DNA of 64,000 nt from Bacteroidales bacterium (lineage in GTDB: Bacteria > Bacteroidota > Bacteroidia > Bacteroidales > F082), in contig JAEEON010000005.1 of NCBI GenBank assembly GCA_016284305.1, positions 1 to 64,000 of the forward strand, in the 5' to 3' direction. This document shows, one piece after another, positions 1 to 7,684 of the stretch; position 1 is the first letter of the stretch, and every line of letters starts with the position of its first letter. Below the pieces are notes generated by a model that did no database searches, was not told where the DNA came from, and was given only the letters and a program-made list of their open reading frames with translations. The position numbers and the translations under genes are program-made.

Positions 1-1210
1 CGGGATTGTTGCGGTGACGCTTGCAAAGGGGCGACATCTCCACGGGATAGTCGGTAATGAAGGTCGGCTGGATGTAGGTGCCTTCGCACTTCTCACCAAA
101 GATCTCGTCGATGAGTTTGCCCTTGCCCATGGAGGCATCCACTTCGATGCCGAGTTGCTTGCACACGTCGCGCAGTTGGGCTTCGTCCATGCCCGTGATG
201 TCGATGCCGGTCTTCTCCTTGATGGAGTCGATCATGGTGATGCGCTTGAAGGGACGCTTGAAGCTGATTTCGTTGTCGCCAACTTTCACGGTCTCAGTTC
301 CCAGGACATCCATCACGCAGCGATGGATCATCTCCTCGGTGTAGTCCATCATCCAGAGATAGTCTTTGTAAGAGACATAGATTTCAAGCCCCGTGAATTC
401 TGGGTTGTGAGTGCGGTCCATGCCCTCGTTGCGGAAGTTGCGCGAGAACTCATACACACCCTCGAAGCCGCCCACGATGAGGCGTTTCAGGTAAAGCTCG
501 TCAGCGATACGGAGGTACATCGGGATGTCCAAGGCATTGTGGTGCGTGATGAAAGGACGTGCTGTGGCACCGCCGGGGATGGCTTGCAGCACAGGCGTCT
601 CCACCTCAAGATAGCCGCTCTCGTTGAAGAACTTTCTGATGCTGTCGATAATGCGGGTGCGGGTGATGAAGATGTCCTTCACCCGGTCGTTTACCACGAG
701 ATCAACGTAGCGCATACGGTAGCGGAGCTCGGGATCGTTGAATTCGTCGTACTTCACGCCGTCCTTCTCTTTGACGATAGGCAACGGCCTCAGCGACTTG
801 CTCAGCACCGTCAGTTCCTTGACGTGCACCGAGATTTCGCCCATCTGCGTGCGGAAGGCGAAACCTTTCACGCCGATGAAGTCGCCGATGTCCAACAGGC
901 GTTTGAACACAGTGTTGTACATCGTCTTGTCCTCCTCGGGGCAGATCTCGTCGCGCTTGATATACAGCTGGATGCGGCCTTTCGAGTCCTGCAGTTCGCA
1001 GAACGAGGCGGCGCCCATGATGCGGCGGCTCATGATACGACCCGCGAGGGTGACCTCTTGGAACTGGTCGGGGTTGTTGTCGTCAAATTGGTTGAGGATG
1101 TCCGTGGTGAACACGTTCACGGGGAACGCGGCCTGCGGATACGGGTTGATGCCGAGTTTGTAGAGTTCGGCCAACGAATTTCTTCTGATTTGTTCCTGTT
1201 CGCTTAACAT
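1..1210 (-). CDS. lysS: Lysine--tRNA ligase, class II (3' end beyond window)
   Basis: Charges tRNA-Lys with lysine in the cytoplasm. The first 403 codons are visible; the gene runs off the left edge. The N-terminus (MLSEQEQIRRNSLAELY) leads into an OB-fold anticodon-binding domain at about residues 55-160. The class II catalytic core follows, with the motif-2 loop FRNEGMDRTHNPEF near residues 258-272. Motif 3 lies outside the window. The ATG at 1208-1210 sits just downstream of a good -7 box, which fixes the start. A long plus-strand ORF over this region is only its antisense shadow. Confidence 0.96.
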   Translation of the reverse strand, partial: MLSEQEQIRRNSLAELYKLGINPYPQAAFPVNVFTTDILNQFDDNNPDQFQEVTLAGRIMSRRIMGAASFCELQDSKGRIQLYIKRDEICPEEDKTMYNTVFKRLLDIGDFIGVKGFAFRTQMGEISVHVKELTVLSKSLRPLPIVKEKDGVKYDEFNDPELRYRMRYVDLVVNDRVKDIFITRTRIIDSIRKFFNESGYLEVETPVLQAIPGGATARPFITHHNALDIPMYLRIADELYLKRLIVGGFEGVYEFSRNFRNEGMDRTHNPEFTGLEIYVSYKDYLWMMDYTEEMIHRCVMDVLGTETVKVGDNEISFKRPFKRITMIDSIKEKTGIDITGMDEAQLRDVCKQLGIEVDASMGKGKLIDEIFGEKCEGTYIQPTFITDYPVEMSPLCKRHRNNP

Positions 1211-1229
1211 AAGGCGTTGAAATTTGGCG

Positions 1230-1237
1230 CAAAGGTA
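1230..1237 (-). promoter_or_regulatory. Bacteroidota -7 box for lysS
   Basis: Read on the minus strand this is TACCTTTG, matching TAnnTTTG. It lies 20 bases before the lysS start codon. A TTTG lies further upstream, but its spacing is longer than usual, so the -33 element is uncertain. Confidence 0.6.
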
Positions 1238-1447
1238 AGAAAACGATTGATACCCTTGGAAACAAATCTGACAAAAACGAATTTCTGTGGTTTTGGTGGG
1301 GTAGAATTACATGTTTCAGCAAATATATAATCATTTGCTTAAAGTATTTCGATTGAGTTTATGATGAAGCGGATTGCAAATCCTCCCAAATGGGTAACAA
1401 TTAACAAAAATCAAGTTTTGTTTAAGCCAGAATATTTTATAGAATAA

Positions 1448-3076
1448 TTACAAATCTTTTATTTTTTCATTTCTTTGCTCTTTTTCCATAGATTGCTCAA
1501 ACTTTTTGCTAATATATTGAACGACCAAATTGATATTATAGTTTTCTCCATATAACACAATCATAATATCTGTTGTTTGGCCAACCCAACCAGCACTATA
1601 TGAAAGATGTCCTAGACTTACTGCAAATCCATAATCTTCGTAATTATCTTTGTACAAGGTGTTATGCCATTCTGGTGCATCATATGAAGTTTCTCCATAT
1701 TTTTCACTCAAAAGAGAAACAAGCTCTCGGTAATCTTTGATATAATCATTTTTATTGGTGTGATCCGGTTTGAATATATACTTTGCCATCGAGAGTTTGT
1801 TATTGGTGAAAATGTATGCCACATCACAACTTTTACCAGCAACAAAGTCACTAAAAAGATATATATCTTTATTATTTGCCACATCTGCTTTGCCCTCCTT
1901 TTTCATAATGCTTTCTTTTGATTCACCCCATTTTGCAACTCTAAAATCATTTCCTTCAGATTTGTTTTTTTCAAAGGTAAGGATATAAAACTGTGATGCT
2001 GAATGATTGTGTGATGCTGAATAAAACATATGAAGTACCTTCACAAGATACTTATCTGTATACCACACTCGATCAAAATGTTTCATCACGGTAGAAACAC
2101 GGTCAGGTTCTCCAAATAATGAGATTAACATGTCATCCATTTCTTTGGAAAGTTCCTGTGGATCAAGATTATCTATATCGCTTTTCTTTAAATAAAACTT
2201 TATAGATCTCAATTCCCGCGTGATAGAATCCACAAAGATATAGGCCGTTGACTGATGATTTCCTACATAACAACCAACGAATTCAAAATCAGCCATTGCT
2301 TTTTCTTGATTGTCTGAAAGATGAGCGCATTTTCGGATATTCTCTGAATACTTATTGACAATATCATCTTCTTTACTTCTCCAATCAATGGTACTAATAA
2401 GTTGATAGAAATCGACTGTTTGAACAGAATTGGATATAGTATCAGGGGTCTCATCAAATGCTAAATGTTCTTCCTCCTTTTTATTTATCGTTTCTTTTTC
2501 GCTAAAATAATCATCACTATATACTTTGTCTTCGTTAAAATAGTTATTATTCGATACCTTTGTTTTATAAGAAGACAAAGCCTCTTGCATTGCTTTAGCA
2601 AATTCTTTGGGCAGTCTTTTTGCTCGCTTTGGTGTAGTATTAATAATCCACACCTTGCCATTTGTGCGTTGAATAACAATTCGTTTTATTTGTTTTTGAG
2701 TAAGATTATCATAATTGGGATATACAAGAACTCTGCGTTGGTATATACTCACGACCCGATTGCTTACAATTGTGTTGTCATAGGATGTAGGGGCTGCTTT
2801 AATATATAATACTTCTCGTGTATCATCTAAATATTCAATAGACACTTTGTGACCTTCGTAAATGTCTAAGTATTCGTCACTGGTGTTTAATGAAATGACC
2901 AAGCCGTAAACACCTACTCCGCTTTCTTCTGTGTAGTTTACTGTTCCATTAGGCTCCCATAATGAACCAACGAAGTTGTTGTCCTCTAATGACAAGGCGG
3001 TCTTACAGATGCCTACTTGTGCTAATACTTTTAGTGAAAACGTTAAAGCGAACAATAAAAACAATACCTTCTTCAT
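1448..3076 (-). CDS. Secreted protein of unknown function with an internal duplication
   Basis: A 542-residue protein that I do not recognise. A clear signal peptide (MKKVLFLLFALTFSLKVLAQ) predicts export. Residues 21 to about 165 form one region, followed by a polar linker to about 220. Two segments, roughly 225-345 and 375-500, then share a pattern: W-(G/R)-S-K-E, later AYIF, then a Phe/Lys-rich strand and a terminal FGEP or KYGET. This suggests a duplicated domain. Base composition is visibly richer in A and T than in the flanking housekeeping genes, which suggests horizontal acquisition. The gene is preceded by a long structured leader with its own promoter. No enzyme motif was found. Confidence 0.8.
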   Translation of the reverse strand: MKKVLFLLFALTFSLKVLAQVGICKTALSLEDNNFVGSLWEPNGTVNYTEESGVGVYGLVISLNTSDEYLDIYEGHKVSIEYLDDTREVLYIKAAPTSYDNTIVSNRVVSIYQRRVLVYPNYDNLTQKQIKRIVIQRTNGKVWIINTTPKRAKRLPKEFAKAMQEALSSYKTKVSNNNYFNEDKVYSDDYFSEKETINKKEEEHLAFDETPDTISNSVQTVDFYQLISTIDWRSKEDDIVNKYSENIRKCAHLSDNQEKAMADFEFVGCYVGNHQSTAYIFVDSITRELRSIKFYLKKSDIDNLDPQELSKEMDDMLISLFGEPDRVSTVMKHFDRVWYTDKYLVKVLHMFYSASHNHSASQFYILTFEKNKSEGNDFRVAKWGESKESIMKKEGKADVANNKDIYLFSDFVAGKSCDVAYIFTNNKLSMAKYIFKPDHTNKNDYIKDYRELVSLLSEKYGETSYDAPEWHNTLYKDNYEDYGFAVSLGHLSYSAGWVGQTTDIMIVLYGENYNINLVVQYISKKFEQSMEKEQRNEKIKDL

Positions 3077-3079
3077 GTT

Positions 3080-3328
3080 TTTGTTTTTTTTGTCTTTCTA
3101 GCACCTATAAGACAGATAGTAACAAAAGAAGCGTGGCGCTGATATGCCACATCTCTGTCCGTAGGTCGTGAGAAGTACCCTTGTAGGAAAATGTAACTAT
3201 AACAGTCCACGCTATTACGCGCGAACCATTACACTCACTTGCCTACGAAAATTTCTCACGTTTACGGACACAAGTCGAGCATAACGCTTCGTGTAAATAA
3301 TGTCAGCGGTATAAAACCGCCTAAAGAA
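3080..3328 (-). ncRNA. Structured 5' leader or small RNA
   Basis: About 250 nt between a predicted start site near 3328 and the ATG at 3076. On the minus strand a long hairpin is built from paired arms: 3156-3163/3263-3270 (8 bp), 3167-3174/3253-3260 (8 bp), 3183-3187/3242-3246 (5 bp), about 3190-3196/3229-3235 (7 bp) and 3203-3212/3219-3228 (10 bp, 6-nt loop). Two inner stems use G-U pairs that would be A-C mismatches in plus-strand RNA, so the structure belongs to the minus transcript. Extra hairpins lie at 3133-3150 and 3306-3320. It could be a cis-regulatory leader or a separate 6S-like or other RNA. The family was not identified. Confidence 0.6.
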
Positions 3329-3334
3329 CTATCG

Positions 3335-3364
3335 CAAAGATAGCACTTTTTATGAAATCGCAAA
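3335..3364 (-). promoter_or_regulatory. Promoter for the structured leader
   Basis: The minus strand carries TTTG (3361-3364) and TATCTTTG (3335-3342) separated by 18 bases, close to the Bacteroidota -33/-7 arrangement. Transcription would begin near 3328 and run through the structured leader into the secreted-protein gene. Confidence 0.65.
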
Positions 3365-3419
3365 TGGAATTGGAAAAATGTTTTTGTGTTGTATGTGGGC
3401 TGAGACTGGATATAATCCG

Positions 3420-3989
3420 TTACTCGCTTCTCGGGAACAACGCTCTGAACATTCGCAGAGTTTCCTTGTTGGGTTTTTTGAACTCACATGGTTCAAATTG
3501 GCATCTGGAATAAAAGGGTACAGCCGAGTATCCTTTTTCAATATAAGCTTCCACGGTTAGGAACATACAACCAGCGGTTTTCTGCCGTTGAGCCATGTCA
3601 GCAATAGCATTCACAATGGCTTTACCGATGCCTTTAGTGCGATGCTTTTCCTCAACTGCCAAATAGGCAATTTCCAAAGCCGGATAATGATGCTTGCTCA
3701 AAAAGGTATCAACATAATTTTTCGACAAATTTGGCTTGTTGGCAGTATTGATGCCCTCCGCCATCTCTTCGAGCGAATCAGAATCCAATTCCAATGAATC
3801 AAAACTGAGCGCAAACATGGCCACCAATTCAGAACCAAGATGAACTGAATAGGAATTGCAATAGTGGTTGCGGATGCTGTCGTTTAAACCTGAATGAATG
3901 AAATCATCCATGGCTTGGATGCCACAATGAAAACCAACCAATGAAGAGGCATCCTCAATCTGACGAATGGTCAAATTGTTCACACCCAT
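3420..3989 (-). CDS. GNAT-family N-acetyltransferase
   Basis: A 189-residue acetyltransferase with an N-terminal segment (SLVGFHCGIQAMDDFI) like those of small toxin-type GNATs. The acetyl-CoA loop VEEKHRTKGIGKAIVN lies near residues 111-126, and a FYSRCQFEP strand is near the C-terminus. The substrate is unknown. Its start codon lies inside the end of the upstream 47-codon ORF (10-base overlap), so the two are probably translationally coupled. TacT-like GNAT toxins acetylate aminoacyl-tRNA and pair with small antitoxins, but the partner here shows no recognisable antitoxin fold. A toxin role is therefore only an inference. Confidence 0.82.
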   Translation of the reverse strand: MGVNNLTIRQIEDASSLVGFHCGIQAMDDFIHSGLNDSIRNHYCNSYSVHLGSELVAMFALSFDSLELDSDSLEEMAEGINTANKPNLSKNYVDTFLSKHHYPALEIAYLAVEEKHRTKGIGKAIVNAIADMAQRQKTAGCMFLTVEAYIEKGYSAVPFYSRCQFEPCEFKKPNKETLRMFRALFPRSE

Positions 3990-4123
3990 TCTACTTCGTA
4001 TTTTTGAGTGTCTTCCTTGGTTTGGTCAGTCTTGTCGTGGTGCCACATGGCGAGTACTTCGCTCCAGATTCTTCTGGCGAATTCCCCTGTGATGATTTCT
4101 CTTTTTGAATCGATGCCTAACAT
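3980..4123 (-). CDS. Small protein upstream of the GNAT, possible partner
   Basis: A 47-residue ORF starting MLGIDSKREIITGEF and ending KYEVEWV. No family is recognised and no ribbon-helix-helix pattern is evident. A longer start at 4183 is possible but lies upstream of the predicted promoter, so the ATG at 4123 is preferred. The stop overlaps the GNAT start, typical of two-gene modules such as toxin-antitoxin pairs. The function is unassigned. Confidence 0.5.
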   Translation of the reverse strand: MLGIDSKREIITGEFARRIWSEVLAMWHHDKTDQTKEDTQKYEVEWV

Positions 4124-4141
4124 ATCGTTATTTTTATGGTG

Positions 4142-4174
4142 CAAAAATAACGACAAAATTCTTTCATCGCAAGC
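4142..4174 (-). promoter_or_regulatory. Promoter for the small ORF and GNAT gene
   Basis: The minus strand shows TATTTTTG (4142-4149) with a TTGC-type -33 element about 20 bases upstream (4170-4174). It is arranged back to back with the holB promoter. Confidence 0.55.
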
Positions 4175-4176
4175 TT

Positions 4177-4209
4177 TTTGCAATAATTTTTAGAAAAATT
4201 GTATTTTTG
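4177..4209 (+). promoter_or_regulatory. Promoter for holB
   Basis: TTTG at 4177-4180 and TATTTTTG at 4202-4209 are separated by 21 bases, a good -33/-7 match. The predicted start near 4215 lies between a possible TTG start at 4199 and the ATG at 4229, supporting the ATG. Confidence 0.6.
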
Positions 4210-4228
4210 CTTTCAGAAATCACATCCT

Positions 4229-5362
4229 ATGCAATTCAAAGACGTCATTGGCCAAGAAGAAGTCAAGCGCAAGCTGATTCTCAGCGTTCAGGAGAATCGT
4301 GTGCCGCATGCTCAACTATTTCTAGGACCTGCAGGCAACGGCAAGCTGCCCTTGGCATTGGCTTACGTGCAGTATATCCTTTGTCCGCATCGCTCTGCCA
4401 TTGATAGCTGTGGTGTTTGTCCCTCCTGTCAGAAAATCAGTAAGTTGACCCATCCTGACCTTCATTTCGTGATGCCTACTACCACGACAAAAAGTGTCAA
4501 GAGCAATCCAGAGTCAGACCTCTTTCTGAACGAATGGCGCGAATATGTGCTCCAGAATGAAGGCTATGTCGATACCTCTTCATGGTATGGCTTCCTCGAA
4601 GTGGAGAACAAACAGGGTGCCATCTACGTCAGGGATGCTTCCACATTGCTCCGGAAACTCAATTTCAAGGCTTACGAGGGCGACTACAAGATTGCTATCA
4701 TCTGGATGGCCGAAAAGCTGCGTACTGACACAGCCAACAAACTGCTTAAGCTGCTCGAAGAACCGCCCGAGAAGACGCTTTTCATCCTTATCGCCGAAGA
4801 TCAAGAGGAGTTGTTGGCCACCATCCGCTCCCGTACCTCTTTGGTGAAAGTTCCTCGTCTGGAATTGGAAGCAATCCAAGAAGCATTGGTCCAGCGCCTG
4901 AATTGCTCCGCCCAACAAGCATCCGATGCGGCCATGATTGCTGAGGGGAGCTGGATTAAAGCCAAAGAATATGTGAAGGATGCCGACGACCAGAAATACT
5001 ATTTCAGGACCTTCCAGCAATGGATGCGCTTATGTTTCAAAGCAGCAGTCAACGAGCTGATTGATTTCTCCAACAACATCAAATCCATTGGTCGTGAACG
5101 GCAAAAGGACCTCCTTGAATATGGCTTGGGCATTATCCGAAACGCACAACTCTTCAACAACAACTTGGCTACATTGGTGATGCTCCCTGAAGAAGAGAAG
5201 AAATTTAACGCTGGATTCGCCCCCTTCGTCAACGCTTCCAATATAGTCCAAATCATAGAACTGCTCGAAGAGGCATCACGTCAAATCGAGCGCAACGGTT
5301 ATGCACCGATCATCTTCTTGGATTGCAGTTTCAAAATCGCGAAACTCCTCCGTGTAAAATGA
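4229..5362 (+). CDS. holB: DNA polymerase III subunit delta'-like clamp-loader protein
   Basis: A 377-residue AAA+ subunit of the clamp loader, which helps load the beta clamp during replication. It starts MQFKDVIGQEEVKRKL and has a P-loop-like GPAGNGKL at residues 33-40. A zinc-binding cysteine cluster (CPHR...CGVCPSC) follows at about 51-66. The sensor-region sequence KLLKLLEEPPEKTLFIL is typical of delta'/DnaX relatives. The gene is transcribed alone from its own promoter and converges on nadD. Confidence 0.88.
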   Translation: MQFKDVIGQEEVKRKLILSVQENRVPHAQLFLGPAGNGKLPLALAYVQYILCPHRSAIDSCGVCPSCQKISKLTHPDLHFVMPTTTTKSVKSNPESDLFLNEWREYVLQNEGYVDTSSWYGFLEVENKQGAIYVRDASTLLRKLNFKAYEGDYKIAIIWMAEKLRTDTANKLLKLLEEPPEKTLFILIAEDQEELLATIRSRTSLVKVPRLELEAIQEALVQRLNCSAQQASDAAMIAEGSWIKAKEYVKDADDQKYYFRTFQQWMRLCFKAAVNELIDFSNNIKSIGRERQKDLLEYGLGIIRNAQLFNNNLATLVMLPEEEKKFNAGFAPFVNASNIVQIIELLEEASRQIERNGYAPIIFLDCSFKIAKLLRVK

Positions 5363-5365
5363 TCC

Positions 5366-5402
5366 CCCTTCTTACTTCTTACTTCTTACTTCTATCTTCT
5401 TA
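5366..5402. repeat. GAAGNNA heptad repeats over the nadD stop
   Basis: On the minus strand the order is GAAGATA, then three GAAGTAA, then GAAGGGG. These units encode the last residues of NadD (KKIEVRSKK) and provide its TAA stop. Related heptads occur at 25796-25830, 51212-51232 and 51284-51311. Confidence 0.75.
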
Positions 5403-5953
5403 AAATACTCGTACGCTTTCTCCGGCATGAAATGCCTCACGTCCTTGCCTTCCTTGATGCAATTGCGGATGAATGTGGATGACACTTCGATGATAGGTGT
5501 CTCCAACACCTTTACGTGAGGATGATTCAGCAACTCGCCCCCGTCATACCCCTTTCGCGGAAATACCAGCAACTCGTAATTGTCAAGGATAGCCTGATAC
5601 TCCCTCCATCTAGGAAAACCTTGCAAACTGTCCATGCCGCAGATGAAGACAAATTGATCTTCAGGATGTCTTTCGGATAGTGCTCTCAAAGTGTTGATGG
5701 TGTATGAGGGGAGGGGAAGCGACATTTCGATGTCGGAGACCTTCATGCGGGGATCGTCGCCAATAGCCAGTTCTACCATCTTCAAACGATCTTGATCGTC
5801 CATTAAATCCTCTTTCTTTTTTAGGGGATTCTGTGGACTCACTACAAACCACAGCTCATCGAGGTCGGAAAACTCCACGAGGTAGTTGGCCAACATCACA
5901 TGCCCGTGATGAATGGGGTTGAACGATCCCGAGTAGATGCCTATTCTTCGCAT
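5372..5953 (-). CDS. nadD: Nicotinate-nucleotide adenylyltransferase
   Basis: Joins ATP and nicotinate mononucleotide to give deamido-NAD in NAD synthesis. The 193-residue protein begins MRRIGIYSGSFNPIHHGH, containing the nucleotidyltransferase HxGH signature at residues 15-18. The second signature, SSTFIRN, lies near residue 160. Its start overlaps the end of gmk by 13 bases, making it the last gene of the M23-gmk-nadD operon. Its final nine residues and stop codon are made of the heptad repeat, a likely lineage-specific tail. Confidence 0.94.
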   Translation of the reverse strand: MRRIGIYSGSFNPIHHGHVMLANYLVEFSDLDELWFVVSPQNPLKKKEDLMDDQDRLKMVELAIGDDPRMKVSDIEMSLPLPSYTINTLRALSERHPEDQFVFICGMDSLQGFPRWREYQAILDNYELLVFPRKGYDGGELLNHPHVKVLETPIIEVSSTFIRNCIKEGKDVRHFMPEKAYEYFKKIEVRSKK

Positions 5954-6534
5954 GGTGCATCTTCCTGTTCCAAGAAACGTTTCACCGCTTCGAGAATGTT
6001 TGCCTTGGCGGTCTCCAGGTCATCGTTGATGATGGTGGTGTCGAACTTGCCTTGCGCGAATTCCATCTCCCACTGGGCCTTGGCCAGACGGCTCTCGATT
6101 TCCTCCATGGAGTCGGTGCCTCTGTTGACTAAACGTTCTCTCAGGACTTCGATGGAAGGGGCTTGGATGAAAACGGAAAGGGCTTTGTCGCCATAAAATT
6201 TCTTGATGTTGGTTCCTCCTACCACATCGACATCGAAAGCGACATGGCATCCTTCCTCCTGCATTTTCTCCACAACAGCCTTCAAGGTGCCATAATAGCG
6301 TCCAGGATAGACTTCCTCCCATTCGAGGAACTCATCGTTTTCTACACGTTGTTTGAATTCTTCGGGACTGAGGAAATAGTATTCTTTCCCATTCACTTCA
6401 TTTCCCCTGGGAGGTCTGCTAGTAGCAGAAACGGAGAAAGCCATGTTCGGTATCTCTGCTAAAAGATGGTTGACCAAGGTGGTCTTTCCTGAGCCCGAAG
6501 GGGCGGAGAAAATCAACAGTTTGCCTTTTTTCAT
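5941..6534 (-). CDS. gmk: Guanylate kinase
   Basis: Phosphorylates GMP to GDP. The 197-residue protein has a P-loop SAPSGSGKTT at residues 10-19. The GMP-binding stretch SRPPRGNEVNGKEYYFLS and the EEVYPGRYYGT segment are also present. The ATG at 6534 is chosen because the protein then starts right before the kinase core; the upstream extension reads into the M23 gene. It begins one base after that gene's stop and overlaps nadD. Confidence 0.95.
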   Translation of the reverse strand: MKKGKLLIFSAPSGSGKTTLVNHLLAEIPNMAFSVSATSRPPRGNEVNGKEYYFLSPEEFKQRVENDEFLEWEEVYPGRYYGTLKAVVEKMQEEGCHVAFDVDVVGGTNIKKFYGDKALSVFIQAPSIEVLRERLVNRGTDSMEEIESRLAKAQWEMEFAQGKFDTTIINDDLETAKANILEAVKRFLEQEDAPCEE

Positions 6535-6535
6535 G

Positions 6536-7633
6536 TTATTTTTCGATATAGATTTTTTGTCCGATCTGTAGTTTTTTCTTTTGGCTGATGTTGTTCCACT
6601 TGCACAGCTTCGACACGGTGGTGCCGTGTTTCTTGGCAATGGAGCTCAGCGTATCTCCTTTTTTGACCGTGTAGGCGGTACGTTTGGGAACGACTTTTTG
6701 AGCGGCTGCCTTCGATTCGGCATCGCTCTGTCCTTCATGCGAGTAAATGCTGAAATAGTCTTTCTTGAGCGTGAACACTGTGTCGCGCAACACGCCGTTT
6801 TTGAAGTCGAAGATGCGTTCGGGGTCGAACGATTGTCCCTTGAAACGGGTCTCGAAATGGAGATGAGGTCCCGTGGAGCGTCCAGTGGAACCGCAATAGC
6901 CAATGATCTCACCAGCACTGACCAAGTCGCCCGTTTCGACGATGTAATGCGTCATGTGGGCGTAGTAGGTCTCCAACCCGTTGGCATGGCGCAACACAAC
7001 CACATTGCCGTAACCTCCAGTGACTCTGGTGGGCAAGGCCACGCGTACTATGCCATCGAAGGCGGCATAGATCGGATTTCCAAAGGTCACTCCCAAGTCA
7101 ACACCTTGGTGTTTGTGGCTCCTCCGAAGCTTGTAAGCTGAAACCACCTGGCCCTCGCCGGGAATATGCCAATGGTGGGTGGAGTCGCATAAGATCAACG
7201 TGGTGTCTTCAGGAAGGTCTTGTAAGTTGATGTCGGAATAGGCATGGACAGTGCTCGTCTTCCAATGGTCGTCGCTGATGAAGTCGGGTACGTCAGGCTT
7301 GGGAATATCGAGGAAGATCCAGTTGCCGTTGTCGAATAAGATGACTTTCTGGAACTTGTCATCGGTGTCGAGCGTGTCGATAGGCAAGGGGATAATCCCG
7401 CGATACTCTTCCATCTCCATCATCTCGATGGGGTCCTCGTCAAAGTCAATATAACGATTTGAGAATACGATGACGGTGTCGTGTACCTGTATCGTGTCGT
7501 GGACGACAACGGTTCGCTTGCCAAACACGCGCTTGAACCATGATTCTTTCTGGATGGTGTCTTGGGTGACGTCTTGTGCAAAGATAGGAAGGGTGAATAA
7601 TAAGGTCAGTATTAATGGAATTATTTTTTTCAT
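6536..7633 (-). CDS. Exported M23-family endopeptidase with LysM domain
   Basis: A 365-residue peptidoglycan hydrolase or division/elongation activator. It has a signal peptide (MKKIIPLILTLLFTLPIFAQ), a long intermediate region and an M23 (LytM) domain with the zinc ligands HQGVD and HLHFE. A C-terminal LysM domain (YTVKKGDTLSSIAKKHGTT) should bind glycan strands. The catalytic residues look intact, so it should be an active enzyme. It is the first gene of an operon with gmk and nadD. The start at 7633 gives a proper signal peptide and follows a promoter. Confidence 0.9.
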   Translation of the reverse strand: MKKIIPLILTLLFTLPIFAQDVTQDTIQKESWFKRVFGKRTVVVHDTIQVHDTVIVFSNRYIDFDEDPIEMMEMEEYRGIIPLPIDTLDTDDKFQKVILFDNGNWIFLDIPKPDVPDFISDDHWKTSTVHAYSDINLQDLPEDTTLILCDSTHHWHIPGEGQVVSAYKLRRSHKHQGVDLGVTFGNPIYAAFDGIVRVALPTRVTGGYGNVVVLRHANGLETYYAHMTHYIVETGDLVSAGEIIGYCGSTGRSTGPHLHFETRFKGQSFDPERIFDFKNGVLRDTVFTLKKDYFSIYSHEGQSDAESKAAAQKVVPKRTAYTVKKGDTLSSIAKKHGTTVSKLCKWNNISQKKKLQIGQKIYIEK

Positions 7634-7661
7634 GGGTAAAATGATTTCTTGAATAAAAAGG

Positions 7662-7669
7662 CAAAAATA
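7662..7669 (-). promoter_or_regulatory. -7 box for the M23-gmk-nadD operon
   Basis: TATTTTTG on the minus strand, 28 bases upstream of the ATG at 7633. No clear -33 TTTG at ideal spacing is visible in the T-rich upstream sequence. Confidence 0.45.
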
Positions 7670-7684
7670 CAAAAAAAATTTGTC

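Noticed and set aside
14-1207. A 397-codon ORF on the plus strand over the left edge
   Set aside because: It is the antisense shadow of lysS; its translation shows no recognisable motif, and the minus-strand protein has clear class II synthetase motifs.
4124-4183. A longer start for the 47-residue ORF
   Set aside because: The extra 20 codons lie upstream of the predicted promoter and would not be transcribed from it.
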